In this document: positions 46,440 through 58,163 of the stretch, one piece after another
Numbering within the stretch: position 1 is the stretch's first letter
Layout of the letters: each line of letters starts with the position of its first letter
Origin: Adenanthera pavonina
Taxonomy: Eukaryota > Streptophyta > Magnoliopsida > Fabales > Fabaceae
NCBI GenBank assembly: GCA_026686845.1
Contig: JAIVEN010000018.1
Coordinates: 10,387,001 to 10,451,000 of the forward strand
DNA length: 64,000 nucleotides
Direction: 5' to 3'
The notes under the pieces: generated by a model
Database searches by the model: none
The model's input: the letters and a program-made list of their open reading frames with translations, nothing else
Told to the model about the DNA's origin: nothing
Translations under genes and position numbers: made by a program

Positions 46440-47815
46440 AGTTTTTCAATTTGTTATTTCATGAAAAGATTGTCAAAATCACGAGTTTAAACAAACTAAT
46501 AATAGTAAAATAAACTCATATAGTAAACTCATAAAAATAATATATATAAATTAATTTTGTAAGATTTTTTATATATGCATCTTATATAATATATTTACTA
46601 TATGATTATCATAAAAACTTTCTAAGATTCTAACATTTTTATTTAAAATTTTAAACTAATTTCTAAACTTAACAAATTGAGTATTCATTATTTTTTCCTA
46701 TATTATTTTTAAAAGAAAATATAAGTATATTTTTTTAATAATTAAAAATATTTTTTATGTTTAATGTTTTAAAAAATTAAGTATTCATTTGGCCGAACAA
46801 CCAGCGGGAATAACCTCAACCCAGCCTTGCCCATGAACATCGAGTCATAGCAAAATGGAACATCTGAATTTCATATGCGTAATTGAACAAATGCAGTCCT
46901 ACTAGCTGGAGGGCATTCAAATATTTAAATGTTAAATATTTTGGCTCAAAAATTTCGAATGCAATATTATAGCCAAAATAAACTCATCCTACGTTTTTCT
47001 TTTTCGGTCCGGGACAGGAAAAACTGGCTAAAAAATTCATCCATGAATTTAACACTGCAATATAATGTATCATTTTTTCAATAGCAATATAATGTATCAT
47101 TTTTTGAATTGAATCCAAAGTATCGAACTTTGCCTTCTCATGATGATTTAGTCATGTTTTAGTCTTGGGCTTCGACTTCAAATTCTAGTTTTGTAAAATT
47201 AAAAAAAAAAAAGAAAAAGAAAAAGAAGCAATTCTCATGGACATTTCCTTTGCCAGCGTTACAGGTAAAAAAAGAGCAGCGCTTTAATGTAGAAGTGAAT
47301 GAAATTAAAAATGAACAATCAAAATGACAAGCATTTTCTGTAGTGAATGACTGTGAACATGAACCCCCAAAGTAACTTTCTAAACATTTTGCAGCATTCT
47401 TCAATAACATTCTGCATACATAACATATAGCCAAAATATAGAACATTTTTTTCTTTTGGGGCAACCAAAATATACAACATAACAAGTCCCAACATTGATG
47501 GCCCAAAATACAAAAACCTGACATTTAAACACTTCAACCAAAAACCTAAAAAAAAACACAAAAGCCTAACATTTAAACACTTCAATTGAAGGCCGAAACA
47601 AAAGCCCAACATTAAACACTTGAACCAAAAAAAATACAAAAGCACAAAATTTAAACACTCAAGCAAAATCTTGTTCCATCGTGACTCTCGTATCCTTGAG
47701 AAAAACACTACTCAAAACATTCTTGCATACCAGTCAAAGTTGGCCTGAGTGAAAGAGGCTCTGGTTGCTTAAGTAAGTGGTCTCGGGTTTGCGCCCTTGT
47801 GTATGCAAAGAACTT
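46440..47815. repeat. Duplicated block, left copy (3' side of DUF674 copy 1)
   Basis: Homologous to 51,280-52,557. Both copies carry TTATTTCATGAAAA and GTAAACTCAT text at their left, then TTCAAATATTTAAA, then CAAATTCTAGTTTTGT followed by an A-run, then GCCCAACATTGATGGCCCAAA-like sequence before exon 2. This defines a tandem duplication of at least the 46.4-49.2 kb region. Open frames here are chance. Confidence 0.75.
47729..47813 (+). mobile_element. Short tRNA-related SINE fragment in DUF674 exon 2
   Basis: Sequence absent from the other DUF674 copies. Has A-box-like TTGGCCTGAGTGAAAGAGG and B-box-like GGTCTCGGGTTTGCGCCC. Near-duplicate hexamers TTGCAT and TTTCAT flank it. It splits the last coding exon of DUF674 copy 1 and supplies a premature stop. 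Confidence 0.55.
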
Positions 47816-48675
47816 TCATTCCAGGGGGGCCTTCAACAGTTTGATACCCTACAAATGGAAAATATTAATAAAAACAATTTCAAAAATATTATAAAAAAAA
47901 AGAGCAAGCAAACTATGAAAGCAAAATTAAATTATAATTCCAATTTTTTCCCTTGAACATTTTTTTTTTAAAGTCAAACATGCTATAAGAAAATCAAACA
48001 CAAGCACACGAGCACATAGGCACATCTGCACATAGACATAAGTAAATATTTTATATATATATATATATATAATATCTCCTCAATCCCCAAATCAACGACC
48101 CTTTCTTTTAAGCTATCAATGAGCATAGTCACACTCGAAATGGTAGACATGGGACAAACCTCAAGATCATCCATTACAGTGTAAGTCACAACTCCTTTCA
48201 CAAACCCACCCTCACCAGAAGAAGAGCTTGTCACTTCTGAAGCGTTTTTGCCAACATATTGTACATCACATCCCATGCTGCTCCTGCAACTTGGACAAAC
48301 AGTGTTTCTCGTCTCCGTCACATTATACTTGCAACGGTTTGGACACATAAACCAATTCGAAGGCACCGAGGCCATGCCAACATTTGAAAGTAGAAGATTT
48401 TCAGAGTTTAATGGAGCACTTGGCTTCAACAAAATATCCCTGTCTGGATTCAAAAGATAATTTTCATTGAGATTCTCAATGCTTTCATAGAGTTTGCCTA
48501 TGGAACCCACCATTCCATTCTTGGTTAAAAGCCTAATCACAGTTCCAATGGGTAAGCGAAGAAGGTTGAAGAGAAAGTCGATGAATTCCTTCGATGCTTC
48601 ACCGAAGAGAACCCTTTCAGATTTAGTGTCGATTAGAAGCTTCAAGCTCACTTTGGTTGAGGTTGACGATGCCAT
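47816..48675 (-). pseudogene. DUF674 protein gene, copy 1 (damaged 3' end)
   Basis: Plant-specific DUF674 family, function unknown. Exon 1 (48,076-48,675, 200 codons) is open: MASSTSTKVSLKLLIDTK start, GTVIRLLTKNGMVGSIGKLYESIENL core, two Cys pairs (MCPNRC and CPSC), and FVKGVVTYTVMDDLEV. It lacks seven residues (SKFNIKE-like) present in copy 2. The intron donor that is GT in copy 2 is AT here, so normal splicing should fail and translation would run to 47,983 (230 aa with an Ile/Tyr-rich tail). Exon 2 starts correctly (GIKLLKAPLE) but meets a TGA at 47,816-47,818, at the edge of a SINE-like insertion. A truncated product is possible; I call it a probable pseudogene. Confidence 0.75.
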
Positions 48676-49168
48676 CTAAAGCTGTCTATGATAGACTAAA
48701 GCAAGATGAAGTAGGAAAATATATCATAATGGCATGGGCTTGTGCTTCAAATTTCTTATATAAGCAAAAATATACGACATATGTGATAGGACGAATATTT
48801 ATAAGAAAAAGTAAGTGACTGGGTGATAACATTTGGATTTGGTTCATTGCATTATGTCAGGATTTAGATACTACCAATTTGGAAGGAGACGAGGGACTGA
48901 TCCAAATTTAATTAGAATTTAGCAGTTAGGAGTAGGAATTAGCATTTTGAATTAATTGAAGTGTCTGGATACGTAGCATAAGAATTTGGTTGGTTAGCAT
49001 CTTAAATCGATCATTGCTTTCATTGGCTTAGAAATTAAGTGCTTCGAATTTCGAAGAATAGGAATTGGTCCACATGCATGTATAATTTAGAAGGAGAGCA
49101 TTCAATTCAATTCAATTATTTAAATAATTTGAACTAACAAATTTCTTGGATAATGCAATGCAGATTAC
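48676..49168. repeat. Duplicated upstream block of DUF674 copy 1
   Basis: Matches 53,560-54,440 and, in pieces, 57,850-58,020, 58,163-58,880 and 61,955-62,155. Includes the promoter and the string CATCTTAAATCGATCATTGC. At 48,938 it has the uninterrupted GGAATTAGCATTTTG, where other copies have a MITE or a footprint. Confidence 0.8.
48755..48764 (-). promoter_or_regulatory. TATA box of DUF674 copy 1
   Basis: CTTATATAAG, about 80 bp upstream of the ATG. Conserved at the same place in copy 2 (53,638-53,647) and in the gene-less copy (58,191-58,200). Confidence 0.55.
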
Positions 49169-49858
49169 TCCCTTCTATCCATATTTCTTCTCCAGTTCAT
49201 ATTATAAGGTATTTTATAAAAATATTATATTTTTATAAACATTTATGAGATTATTTTTTTATTTTACCTTAAAATTCCGAAATAACCTTATTTTATTGTC
49301 AAAATTTAAAACAATAAAAATATATACAAAATGGTATGGATGAATATCTATACATAAGTATAATATATATATCATATCATACCATATATTGATAACGAGT
49401 GCATCTACTTTTTAAAATATCGGTATTTCATAGATTTAAAACTTAAATCCTAAAATTTAAAATATCAAATCCTTACAAATAAAGTTCTAAATTGTTTTTT
49501 TTTTTTTGCCTAATACTAGTAGATACTAATACCACAAACCCTAATTTTCAAATCCTAAACCCTTGTAACTAAAGAAAATAAAGTTGATCATAATTAATTG
49601 TTCACGACAGGGGTGCGTGCAGCATAAACATATAATTCAATTCATTGGAGCATAAAATTAGGTTTTAGATCCTACCATATATCTCTTTTTTCATCCTTTT
49701 GTAAATTCCCAATACAGGTTATTGGAAAAGTATACAATCTTTCCTTTCACAAGAAACATAGAGATGAAATAGATTTCTTTCGTGGGCACGGAGTCCCTTG
49801 GTTGAATTAATGAGTAACTAATTTGAACATTCGATTAATAATAATGCCAACTAATATA
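49169..49858. other. Non-coding DNA with a truncated MITE end
   Basis: Begins with a Stowaway-type end (CTCCCTTCTATCC next to TA) at the same relative site as MITEs in the later copies. No gene. Confidence 0.4.
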
Positions 49859-50126
49859 CTTCCTCCGATCCATATTATAAGGCATATTGTATGATAAGTT
49901 TTTGATCTAAAATATAGAGCATTAGATAATTTTTTTTCCATTTTACCCATGTCTTTAATTTTTATCTCTCTTCATTTATAACTCTCAAATGATAATAAAA
50001 TGAGATATTTAATAAGGGTAAAGTAAGAAATGTGGGTACTTTTTATATTGATTTGAGATGAAAAAGTGATTTTCTTAATATGCGCGTAATTAATACAAAA
50101 TGCCTTATAATGTGGATTGAAGAAAG
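49859..50126. mobile_element. Stowaway MITE
   Basis: 268 bp between TA dinucleotides (49,857-49,858 and 50,127-50,128). Left end CTTCCTCCGATCCATATTAT; right end inward CTTTCTTCAATCCACATTAT; both continue AAGGCAT. Confidence 0.75.
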
Positions 50127-50128
50127 TA

Positions 50129-50739
50129 TTTCACTAATTTAAAATTCAAGTACACTGAAATAAAATTTGAGAGCTCTCAAATTCTATTTACGCATTCCTT
50201 TAACCATAGTAATCCCCTATTGAAACTCACTTGAATTTCAAGCATTCATAATGTGATACCCTTGGATATACTCTACACAATATGCAGGGAAAGTCCACAT
50301 AAGTTTCACAGGTTAGATACCTAATCCGATCCATTTGACGAGATTCTGTACTGATTTTATGAGATTCTAGCAGCAAAATTGTTGCTATATGGTTTTTATA
50401 AATATTCTTCCATTGCATTGACATTAACAAAGCTATTCTTTTTTGTGTGTATCAAACATATTTTTAACTAACAATTTAAAACTAATACTTTTTAAGGTGC
50501 ACGTAGAATTAAAGAAATGGGTATTTTCTCTCCAACGGAGTAAACATTCTTTATTCTAAACAACTGACCCAATGTTAAAGTGACCATTAAAGGATCCCTG
50601 TACATTTGGGGTTTTGCCTCATGTACAGCTAGGTAGGGGTCTATGCCATCTGACTTTTAGGGATTTTTGATATCTTCCTCCTTTGATGGGATTTAACAAC
50701 TTGGGTTAATCTGATAATATTATAAAATATTTTATATCA

Positions 50740-50770
<31 letters not shown>

Positions 50771-51279
50771 TAAAAAAATTATTTTTTATTTAAAATTAAT
50801 GTAAAAAGTATTAATATTTTTTATTTTATCCTTATTAAATTCCATATTCTATTATCATTATAAGATTATAAATGAGGAGTAAGAAAGAATTAAAGATAAT
50901 AATACAATGAAAAGAAAAAACTCTAACATCCTATATTTTTGATCAGAAACCTGTAATATAAAATACCCTATAATATGGATTAGAGAGTATTGGTCTTGTA
51001 TGGTACTTCCTGATAAATGCTGAAATTACATAATATACGTAAAATATATAAAAAATAAATTAACATAAAAAGATTGGCAAGAACAATGCTTATTTTGTTA
51101 TTGAAAATATGAACTATTAAATATTTTTAAAATTTTACTATAATAATATTTTGTATTAAAAATTACAATTATATGACTAAATTGCATGCAATCTCTTTAA
51201 CTTAGGATCACTGCAAATAACTTTAACTTCTCATAAATTTTGAATTTACGTAGGAATCCTTGCCATTTTGATGTTTGTG
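50129..51279. other. AT-rich spacer between duplicated blocks
   Basis: No gene. Includes (TA)n at 50,742-50,768 and another degenerate MITE-like stretch (about 50,680-50,988, ending GGATTAGAGAGTA). Confidence 0.4.
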
Positions 51280-52557
51280 AACTATTTATTTCATGAAAAA
51301 GTTGTCAAACTCCAGTTTAAGCAAACCGGTAATAATAAAGTAAACTCATACAGTAAACTCAATAAATTAATTTTATAAAATTTTTTCTTTATATATCTCA
51401 TATAATACATTTACTATATAATTATTATAAAAATATTAAGATTCTAATGTTTCAATTTTACCTAAAATTTCAAATTAATTTCTGAACTTAATATTATATA
51501 AAAATAATGTATAATTATTGAATATTCATTATTTTTTCTTAACATTATTTTTCACAGAAAAGTAATTTAAAATATACATAAGTATATATTTTTTTAATAA
51601 AAGTACATTTTTTGTTTATAAAAATATATTTTTTAATATTTTAAAAAAAATTATTTGGTACCCGATGAACCCATCCTACCTAGTAGTAACTAAATTAGAC
51701 TGATGTGGCACAAGTGTCTAAGCAACTAGCGAGAGTCAAGCCTGACGCTCCAGCCATAACAAAATGGCACATTTGAATTCCATGGACGTAATTGAATAAA
51801 TGCGGTCCTATCAGTTGTAGGGCATTCAAATATTTAAATAATAATTATATTATAATTATATAATTATCATTTAAATATTTTTGCTCAAAAATTTTGCATG
51901 CAAATGCAATATAGCCAAAATAAACTCTTCACACGCTATTCTTTTTTGGTCGAGCCGGACGACAGGAAAAACCCATAATTCATAAACGAATTTAACACAG
52001 CTCTATATATATGTATATAGAATTTTTTGAATCAAAAGTATCAAACTTAAACATCATGAGATGTTTTACTCTTAATTAGCTTCCACATCAAATTCTAGTT
52101 TTGTGGAATTAAAAAAAAAAAAAGACTAGTCTTCGCTTCCACATCAAATTCTAGTTTTGTGAAATTAAAGAAAAAAAAAAAGATTAGAAGCAATTCTCAT
52201 GGACTTTACCTTTGCCAGCGTTACAGGAAAAAGGCAGAGCTCTTATGTAGTACATATATATATATATATTTTTTTTTTATGAAGCTCTTATGTAGTAGTT
52301 GTCACAAGCATTTTCCATAGTGAATAAAGGTGAACATGAACAACCAAATAACTTTAGCAAGTCCCAACATTGATGGCCCAAAATACAAAAAGCCTAAATA
52401 TAAATACTTAAACCAAAAAAGAATTAAAAGCCTCACATTTAAAGACTGAAATTGATGGCCGAAACAAAAGCCCAATATTTCAACAATTCAAGAAACAGAA
52501 AGCCCCAAAATTCGAACACTTCAACAAACTCTCTTTTAAACAAAACTCGATGTTTCC
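51280..52557. repeat. Duplicated block, right copy (3' side of DUF674 copy 2)
   Basis: Counterpart of 46,440-47,815, in the same order and orientation. A local duplication has repeated the piece with CACATCAAATTCTAGTTTTG (52,086 and 52,140) next to A-runs. No gene. Confidence 0.75.
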
Positions 52558-53559
52558 TCATACTCTCGTATTCTTGAGAAAAACACTAGTAAAAACATTC
52601 TTGCATTCCAGGGAAGCCTTCAAGAGTTTGATACCCTACAAATGGAAAATGTAAATGAAAACAATTCCAAAAAAGAAAAAAGCAAAATATGAAAACCAAA
52701 TTAAATGACAAGAGACGTAAGTTTACTCATTCAGATACAAAAGCATGATCGAGAAAATGAGATGCAACACTTCAAAAATACGTATACTTGGATTTTAAAG
52801 CTATGATTCCAATTTTTTCCCTCGAACCTTCTCTTTTTAAAGTCAAACATGCTATAAGAAAATCAAACACAAGCACACGAGCACACAGGCACATAGACAT
52901 AAGTAAATATATACATATTATATATATATATATATTACCTCCTCAATCCCAAAATCAACGACCCTTTCTTTTAAGCTACCAATCTCCTTGATGTTGAACT
53001 TGGAGAGCACAGTCACACTCGAAATGGTAGACATGGGACAAACCTCAAGATCATCCATTACAGTGTAAGTCACAACTCCTTTCACAAACCCACCCTCACC
53101 AGAAGAAGAGCTTGTCACTCCTGAAGCCTTTTTGCCAACATATTTTACATTACATCCCATGCTGCACCCGCAACTTGGACAAACTGTGTTTCTAGTCTCC
53201 GTCACATTATACATGCAGCGGTTTTGGCACATAAACAAATTCAAAGGCCCCGATGCCGAGCCAACATTTGGAAGAAGAAGATTGCCAGAGTTTAATGGAG
53301 CACTTGGCTTCAACAAAATATCCCTTTCTGGATTCAAAAGATAATTTTCATTGAGATTCTCAATGCTTTCATAGAGTTTGCCAATGGAACCCACCATTCC
53401 TTTCTTGGTTAAAAGCCTAATCACAGTTCCAATGGGTAAGCGAAGAAGGTTGAAGAGAAAGTCGATGAATTCCTTCGATGCTTCACCGAAGCGAACCCTT
53501 TGAGATTTGGTGTCGATTAGAAGCTTCAAGCTCACTTTGGTTGAGGTTGACGATGCCAT
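52558..53559 (-). CDS. DUF674 family protein, copy 2 (two exons, intact)
   Basis: Exon 1 is 52,939-53,559 (207 codons) and exon 2 is 52,558-52,635 (25 codons plus TGA). They join as FGIEE|GIKLLKASLECKN to give 232 aa. The 303-bp intron has GT (after GAG GAG) and AG (TTTGTAG) borders. The protein begins MASSTSTKVSLKLLIDTK, has the DUF674 core (LPIGTVIRLLTKKGMVGSIG, LYESIENLNENYLL), Cys pairs in MCQNRC and CPSCGCSMGC, and FVKGVVTYTVMDDLEV, and ends FLKNTRV. One DUF674 domain, usual for the short members. No signal peptide or membrane segment. The biochemical role of the family is unknown. It has the same promoter block as copy 1, and its flanks are duplicated on both sides. No disabling change is seen, so it is likely the functional member here. 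Confidence 0.88.
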
Positions 53560-54042
53560 CTAGAGCTGTCTATGTAGACTAAAGCAAGATGAAGTAGGAA
53601 AATATATCATAATGGCATGGGCTTGTGCTTCAAATTTCTTATATAATCAAAAATATACGACATGAAAGGACGAATAGTATTTATGAGAAAAAGTAAGTGA
53701 TTGGATGATAACATTTGGATTTGGTTCATTGCATTATGTCAAGATTTAGATACTACCAATTTGGAAGGATACGAGGGGCTGATCCAAATTTAATTATTTA
53801 AAAGAGAATTTAGCAGTTAGGAGTAGGAATTACTAGTAGCATTTTGAATTAATTGAAGTGTCTGGATACGTAGCATATCAGAATTTGGTTGGTTAGCATC
53901 TTAAATCGATCATTGCTTTCATTGGCTTAGAAATTAAATGTTTCGAATTTAGAAGAATAGGAATTTGGCCAAGAAAAGTTTTCAGGATCAGTAGGAAGGC
54001 TGAACATAATTCAATTCTTTGAATGAGAATTTAGACATACTA
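53560..54042. repeat. Duplicated upstream block of DUF674 copy 2
   Basis: Same order as 48,676-49,080. At 53,828-53,850 it reads GGAATTACTAGTAGCATTTT, six bases longer than the empty site in copy 1. Confidence 0.8.
53638..53647 (-). promoter_or_regulatory. TATA box of DUF674 copy 2
   Basis: CTTATATAAT about 80 bp before the ATG, conserved with copy 1. Confidence 0.55.
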
Positions 54043-54319
54043 ATCTCTCTATTCCTACAATAAGTCACTTTTAACCATTTTATACATACCAAGAAAAGTA
54101 ATAAAAATTCTTAAAATTTACAAAATTTATCATAACTTTCCAATGTTATCCTCATTAAATTATACCCATCCTAATCATGTGTTTCATAATCTTTCTTCAC
54201 CATAATTATTTAATAAGGAGTAAACATAAAAGTGAACATTTAATACTCACAAAGTGAGTTATATTTTGCATGCTTAAATTCTTTTAAAACATGACTTATA
54301 TAATAAACAACAGGGGGAG
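54043..54319. mobile_element. Stowaway MITE in the copy 2 flank
   Basis: Between TA (54,041-54,042) and TA (54,320-54,321). Ends ATCTCTCTATTCC and, inward from the right, CTCCCCCTGTTG; both then share AAGTCA. The matching place in the scrap at 62,090-62,100 (TTTAGATATATGAATTG) has no element. Confidence 0.7.
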
Positions 54320-54321
54320 TA

Positions 54322-54924
54322 TATGAATTGGGTCCATATGCATAATTTAGGAGGAGAGCATTTAGTTCAATTCAATTATTTAAAAATTTTTTTATAAAAA
54401 AATTATTATTTAAATAATTTTAACTAACAATTCCTCAATGCAATGCTGATTAGAAACATAGAATCATAGTATTTGGTCTCTTGATGTAAATTTCGAATAT
54501 AGGGCCTAGACAATGATTATGGATATGGATAATGTTGAATTTCACTAGTTTGAAACTACTCCTCCTTTGGTTTCTTATTGTCTGTCATTTGAAATTTTTT
54601 AATATAAATTAAGAAATATAAGATAAAAAATAACTGCCTCATACATATTAACATTATTAGTTCACTTCATTTAATTTGTACTAAAACTTTTTTTTCTAAA
54701 ATTATGCTCAATTAATGGTCTTTATTTTACACCAAATCAATTAATGATCATTGAAAAATACAATATTTTCCTTAATTAATGAGAAATAATATTAGAAAAT
54801 CTTATTTATTGTACCAAACATCTATTTTTTTCTTATATTTTGGACTAACATAATCCTCGTAAAAATTTTTATATTTGAGATCGGAGGGAGTACAATTAAT
54901 ATGTTAAAATTTTTCTAAATTTTC
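54322..54924. repeat. Duplicated flank, left of the LINE
   Basis: Matches 59,420-59,620 (ATAGTATTTGGTCTCTT, GGCCTAGACAAT, GGATAATGTTGAATT). Contains Stowaway-like ends at about 54,555 and 54,880 (GATCGGAGGGAGTA). No gene. Confidence 0.65.
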
Positions 54925-57206
54925 TTTTTTTTTTTTATACAAAAGAAAAGAAAAAACAAGAAAAAACAAATTAGTCAATACCATCAGGATTCCTTAGCCA
55001 CGTAAAGATCATGGCCTCATTAAGTCTAGTGTATCCTTCTGAGTGGGATAACCCATACTTGGCAATTCTATCAGCGTTCCCATTCATCTCTCGCGACACC
55101 CATTTGATCTGAACTTGCCAATTCCATAGAAGCATTCGACGACATTCCTCCACAATGTCCCTGTTAGAGTGCAACTCACTACACCCATCTCGAATCAGTG
55201 AAATGGCTTCAACGGAATCATTACATAACAGAATTTTCCGATACTGACCGTCCCATGCATGTTTTAACCCCATCATACATGCCCATAACTCCGCATTCAA
55301 GCAATCTCCACATTCAAGCCGTAACACAAATCCATCAATAATAAAACCCCAGTGATCTTTAAGGATCTCCCCACAACTCGCACTCCCATTCTGATGAGAG
55401 AAAGCCCCATCCACAAACAGTTGCACCCATCCCTCCAGACAATGAGCCTCCCGGGATAAATCAATATGTCCCCCATTCAACGTCGTATTTCACAATTTGT
55501 CAACTGCAAGATGGCCGCTCCACAGAATGGCTTGGGCTTTATAATACACGTTAAAAATTGGAGTATTATTATGGTCAAAAATTCTCTCATTTCGTCTCTT
55601 CCATGCAAGCCAACAAATGGTAGTGAAAAGAGAACTCCAGCCTCTTTCAGACATACCAACCTCACTTCGAATATTCCAAGACAACCAGTCCCACAAATTC
55701 ATGGAAAAAAACTCATTGCGTAACTCAGGGTTAATGATCTGATTCCACAAATCCCTCATCTCATGACAGTCACGAAGCATATGCAAACAAGTCTCAATTG
55801 TATGCGGACATAAATCACATGTATCAATAGTACACATACCTCTCTCCTTTCGAACTTCATTAGTAAGCAAGCGGTTATGTAAGGCAAGCCATAAAAAAGA
55901 CTTACAACGTTGTGGGACATTTATCTTCCACATCTTGGACCATATCTGGCTAGCAGCAGCAGAAGATTCATTCAACAAGGCATAGGCAGACTTAATAGAG
56001 AAACAACCAGATTTCTCTAAATTCCACCTAACATTTTCTAACCCATTATTCAAAGCCACTCTTCCAATATTCTGCTCAACCTTCTCCCAGTTATTCTTTA
56101 TCCCATTCCAAAACCGAGACCCCACACGAGCCTTATTAATACAAGGAACTAAATCAGATCCACATTTATATTTACTTCGAATCACCCTAGCCCACAATGA
56201 ATCTTTTCTAGTCATTAGGTTCCAGCCCGCTTTCATCAAGAAGGCTTGATTCTGTAACTTTGCATGTCAAACCCCCAGACCACCCTTCCTCTTATCGTCA
56301 CACACAGTCTCCCAACCAACAAGGTGAATACGTCGTTTCTCACTAGTAGAACCCCACAAGAATCCTTGAGCACATTTATCAATTTCGTCACATGAGGCAA
56401 TAGGAAGCTGAGCCGTTTGCATGGGATAAATAGGGATGGCCGACACCACCGATTGAATTAGTGTATGATGGCCAGCCAAAGATAATGAGCCAGCTTTCCA
56501 ATTGCTTAATCGACTTTTCACCTTATCCACCACATACTTATACGTCGTTGTAGTCACCCTCTTATGGTGCAAAGGAACACCCAAATATTTACCCAAGTCC
56601 ACAGTTCGAGAAAATCCCAGCAATTCACTAAGTTGAGCAGCTCTAGTATGATGTACATTGTGGGAGAAATAGACCCTTGTTTTGCTTTGACTCACTTTTT
56701 GACCAGAGGCCAAACAAAATTCATGTAAGCAACGTTTCACCACTTCCACTTGATCCACCGACGCCTCCACAAAAAGAACTAGGTCATCAGCAAAAAACAA
56801 ATGGGAAATTGGAGGGCCATCTCTATGAAGCTTAATGGGCCTCCAAGCACCCGCATCAACCGCTTCCTGAATCAAATGGGTCAGTCTCTCAATACATACC
56901 ACAAAGAGATAGGGAGAAATGGGATCCCCTTGACGAATACCCCGAGATGGACAAAACACCTCAGATTTACTTCCTTCCCATAAAATGCGCATCCGACTTG
57001 AAGAGATACAATATCTAAGCACTTCAATCATCTGTGTAGGACATCGAATATCAGTAAGATAAGCTTCTATAAATTTCCAATTCAATCTATCATAAGCTTT
57101 CTCCAAGTCTATTTTAATAGCCATACATCCTTTTTTCTTCTTCATTGACTTCATGGAGTGTACAACCTCCTGCGCTATAATAATATTATCTGACCCTAAT
57201 CTTTCT
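54925..57206 (-). mobile_element. 5'-truncated L1-type LINE
   Basis: Starts in mid-RT at about 57,206 and ends in an A-run on the minus strand (54,925-54,936). It lies between AAATTTTCT and CTATGCCCTTATTAATAGC. The duplicate block at 59,600-59,640 has these joined without a LINE, which shows both ends. Target duplication is short (about TTTTCT/CTTTCT). The 5' truncation and A-tail are typical of target-primed insertion. Confidence 0.88.
54971..57206 (-). pseudogene. LINE ORF2 remnant: RT, zf-RVT and RNase H
   Basis: A single frame with only two premature TGA stops (near 56,268 and 55,491). RT: MAIKIDLEKAYDRLNW, GIRQGDPISPYLF, and the catalytic FADD at 56,783-56,794, which is intact. Zinc-binding zf-RVT region around 55,800-55,950 (CDLCPHTIETCLHMLRDC). 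C-terminal RNase H (RVT_3): LFVDGAF, CLNAELWACMMG, CNDSVEAISL and NGNADRIAKYG, with the acidic residues present. The endonuclease half is missing through truncation. The first ~35 residues of the open frame right of 57,206 are host DNA, not LINE. It decayed little, so it is a fairly recent arrival. Confidence 0.9.
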
Positions 57207-57849
57207 ACTATGCCCTTATTAATAGCTAATTTTTCTGTGTATAAAATAATTAAAGTTAGGTGAAATAAGAGTATAATTGGAAAAAAAATAAAAGCAATTA
57301 AAGTTATCTTCAACTATAAAATGATAAGTGGTAAAAAAAAAAAAGAACTTACAAAATGATAGATAAATAAAAATATTTTTTTTAAATTGACTGATAGAAA
57401 GAATTTAATTTAATTAATATTCTTTGGATTGGAATACAAATGGCGATACATATTCCGGCAAAAATAAAAAATAAAAAATAAAAAAAATAAATGGTGACAC
57501 ATAGATAGGCGTGTTGCATGAATGCATCGGGGTATAGAAGGGTTAATATTGGAATTTTCCACCTCATACGTGCTTGTGAGGCAGCAATTGTAAATCTAAT
57601 CTATGAAGACACTTTAAAATACTTTAAGACACGAATCAGTTGGTATTGTATTTACAACCGAAAAACAAAAAGGAAATTTATGAAGAAAAATTCATCAAAA
57701 CTTTTCCTTCTTTTTTTTTTTTTAAATATATGTCACATAGAGAGTGTTGGAGATATAAATGAGTTGATAATAGACTTATTGATATATTTTTTTTAGATAT
57801 ATCACATGACAGACAATGTTACAGCAAGAAATGGACGTAATTTTACAAT
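57207..57849. repeat. Duplicated flank, right of the LINE
   Basis: Continues the block interrupted by the LINE: CTATGCCCTTATTAATAGC, TTGGAATACAAATGGCGATA, GCATGAATGCATCGGGG, CTAATCTATGAAGACACTTT. Matches 59,615-60,050. No gene; the open frame on the minus strand is shared by both copies but has no recognisable domain. Confidence 0.7.
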
Positions 57850-58020
57850 GTTAGCATCTTAAATCGACCATTGCTTTCATTGGCTTAGAAATTAAGCGTT
57901 TCGAATTTTGAAGAATAGGAATTGGTCCATATGCATAATTTAGAAGGAGAGCATTCAATTCAATTCAATTATTTAAATAATTTGAACTAACAAATTTCTT
58001 CAATAACTTAATACAGATTA
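57850..58020. repeat. Third copy of the DUF674 distal-upstream segment
   Basis: CATCTTAAATCGACCATTGC through GAGCATTCAATTCAATTC, as at 49,000-49,168 and 58,705-58,870. Confidence 0.75.
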
Positions 58021-58163
58021 CTCCCTCTGATCTATAAGGTGTTTTATATAATAAGTACTTGATCCAAAATATAAGATATTATATATTTTTTCTCCCATTT
58101 TATTCGTCTTTAATTCTTTCTTAGTCCTTGTTTAAAGTGAAAAAATGATAATGGAATACATTT
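58021..58163. mobile_element. Half of a Stowaway MITE
   Basis: Left end CTCCCTCTGATC beside TA (58,019-58,020). The right half is missing, and the text runs straight into the DUF674 promoter relic at about 58,163. Confidence 0.65.

Noticed and set aside
47159..47708. Minus-strand ORFs of 121 and 129 aa near DUF674 copy 1
   Set aside because: They lie in the duplicated 3' flank, are not conserved in the second copy and have a low-complexity Phe/Cys/Leu composition.
50742..50768. (TA)n runs here and at 26.5, 32.3, 41.5, 48.06 and 61.9 kb as regulatory signals
   Set aside because: Ordinary microsatellites of AT-rich plant DNA. Some lie within introns of the DUF674 genes but show no further structure.
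57207..57313. N-terminal ~35 residues of the LINE open frame as part of the LINE protein
   Set aside because: The same sequence exists at 59,615-59,720 without a LINE, so it is host flank that happens to be in frame.
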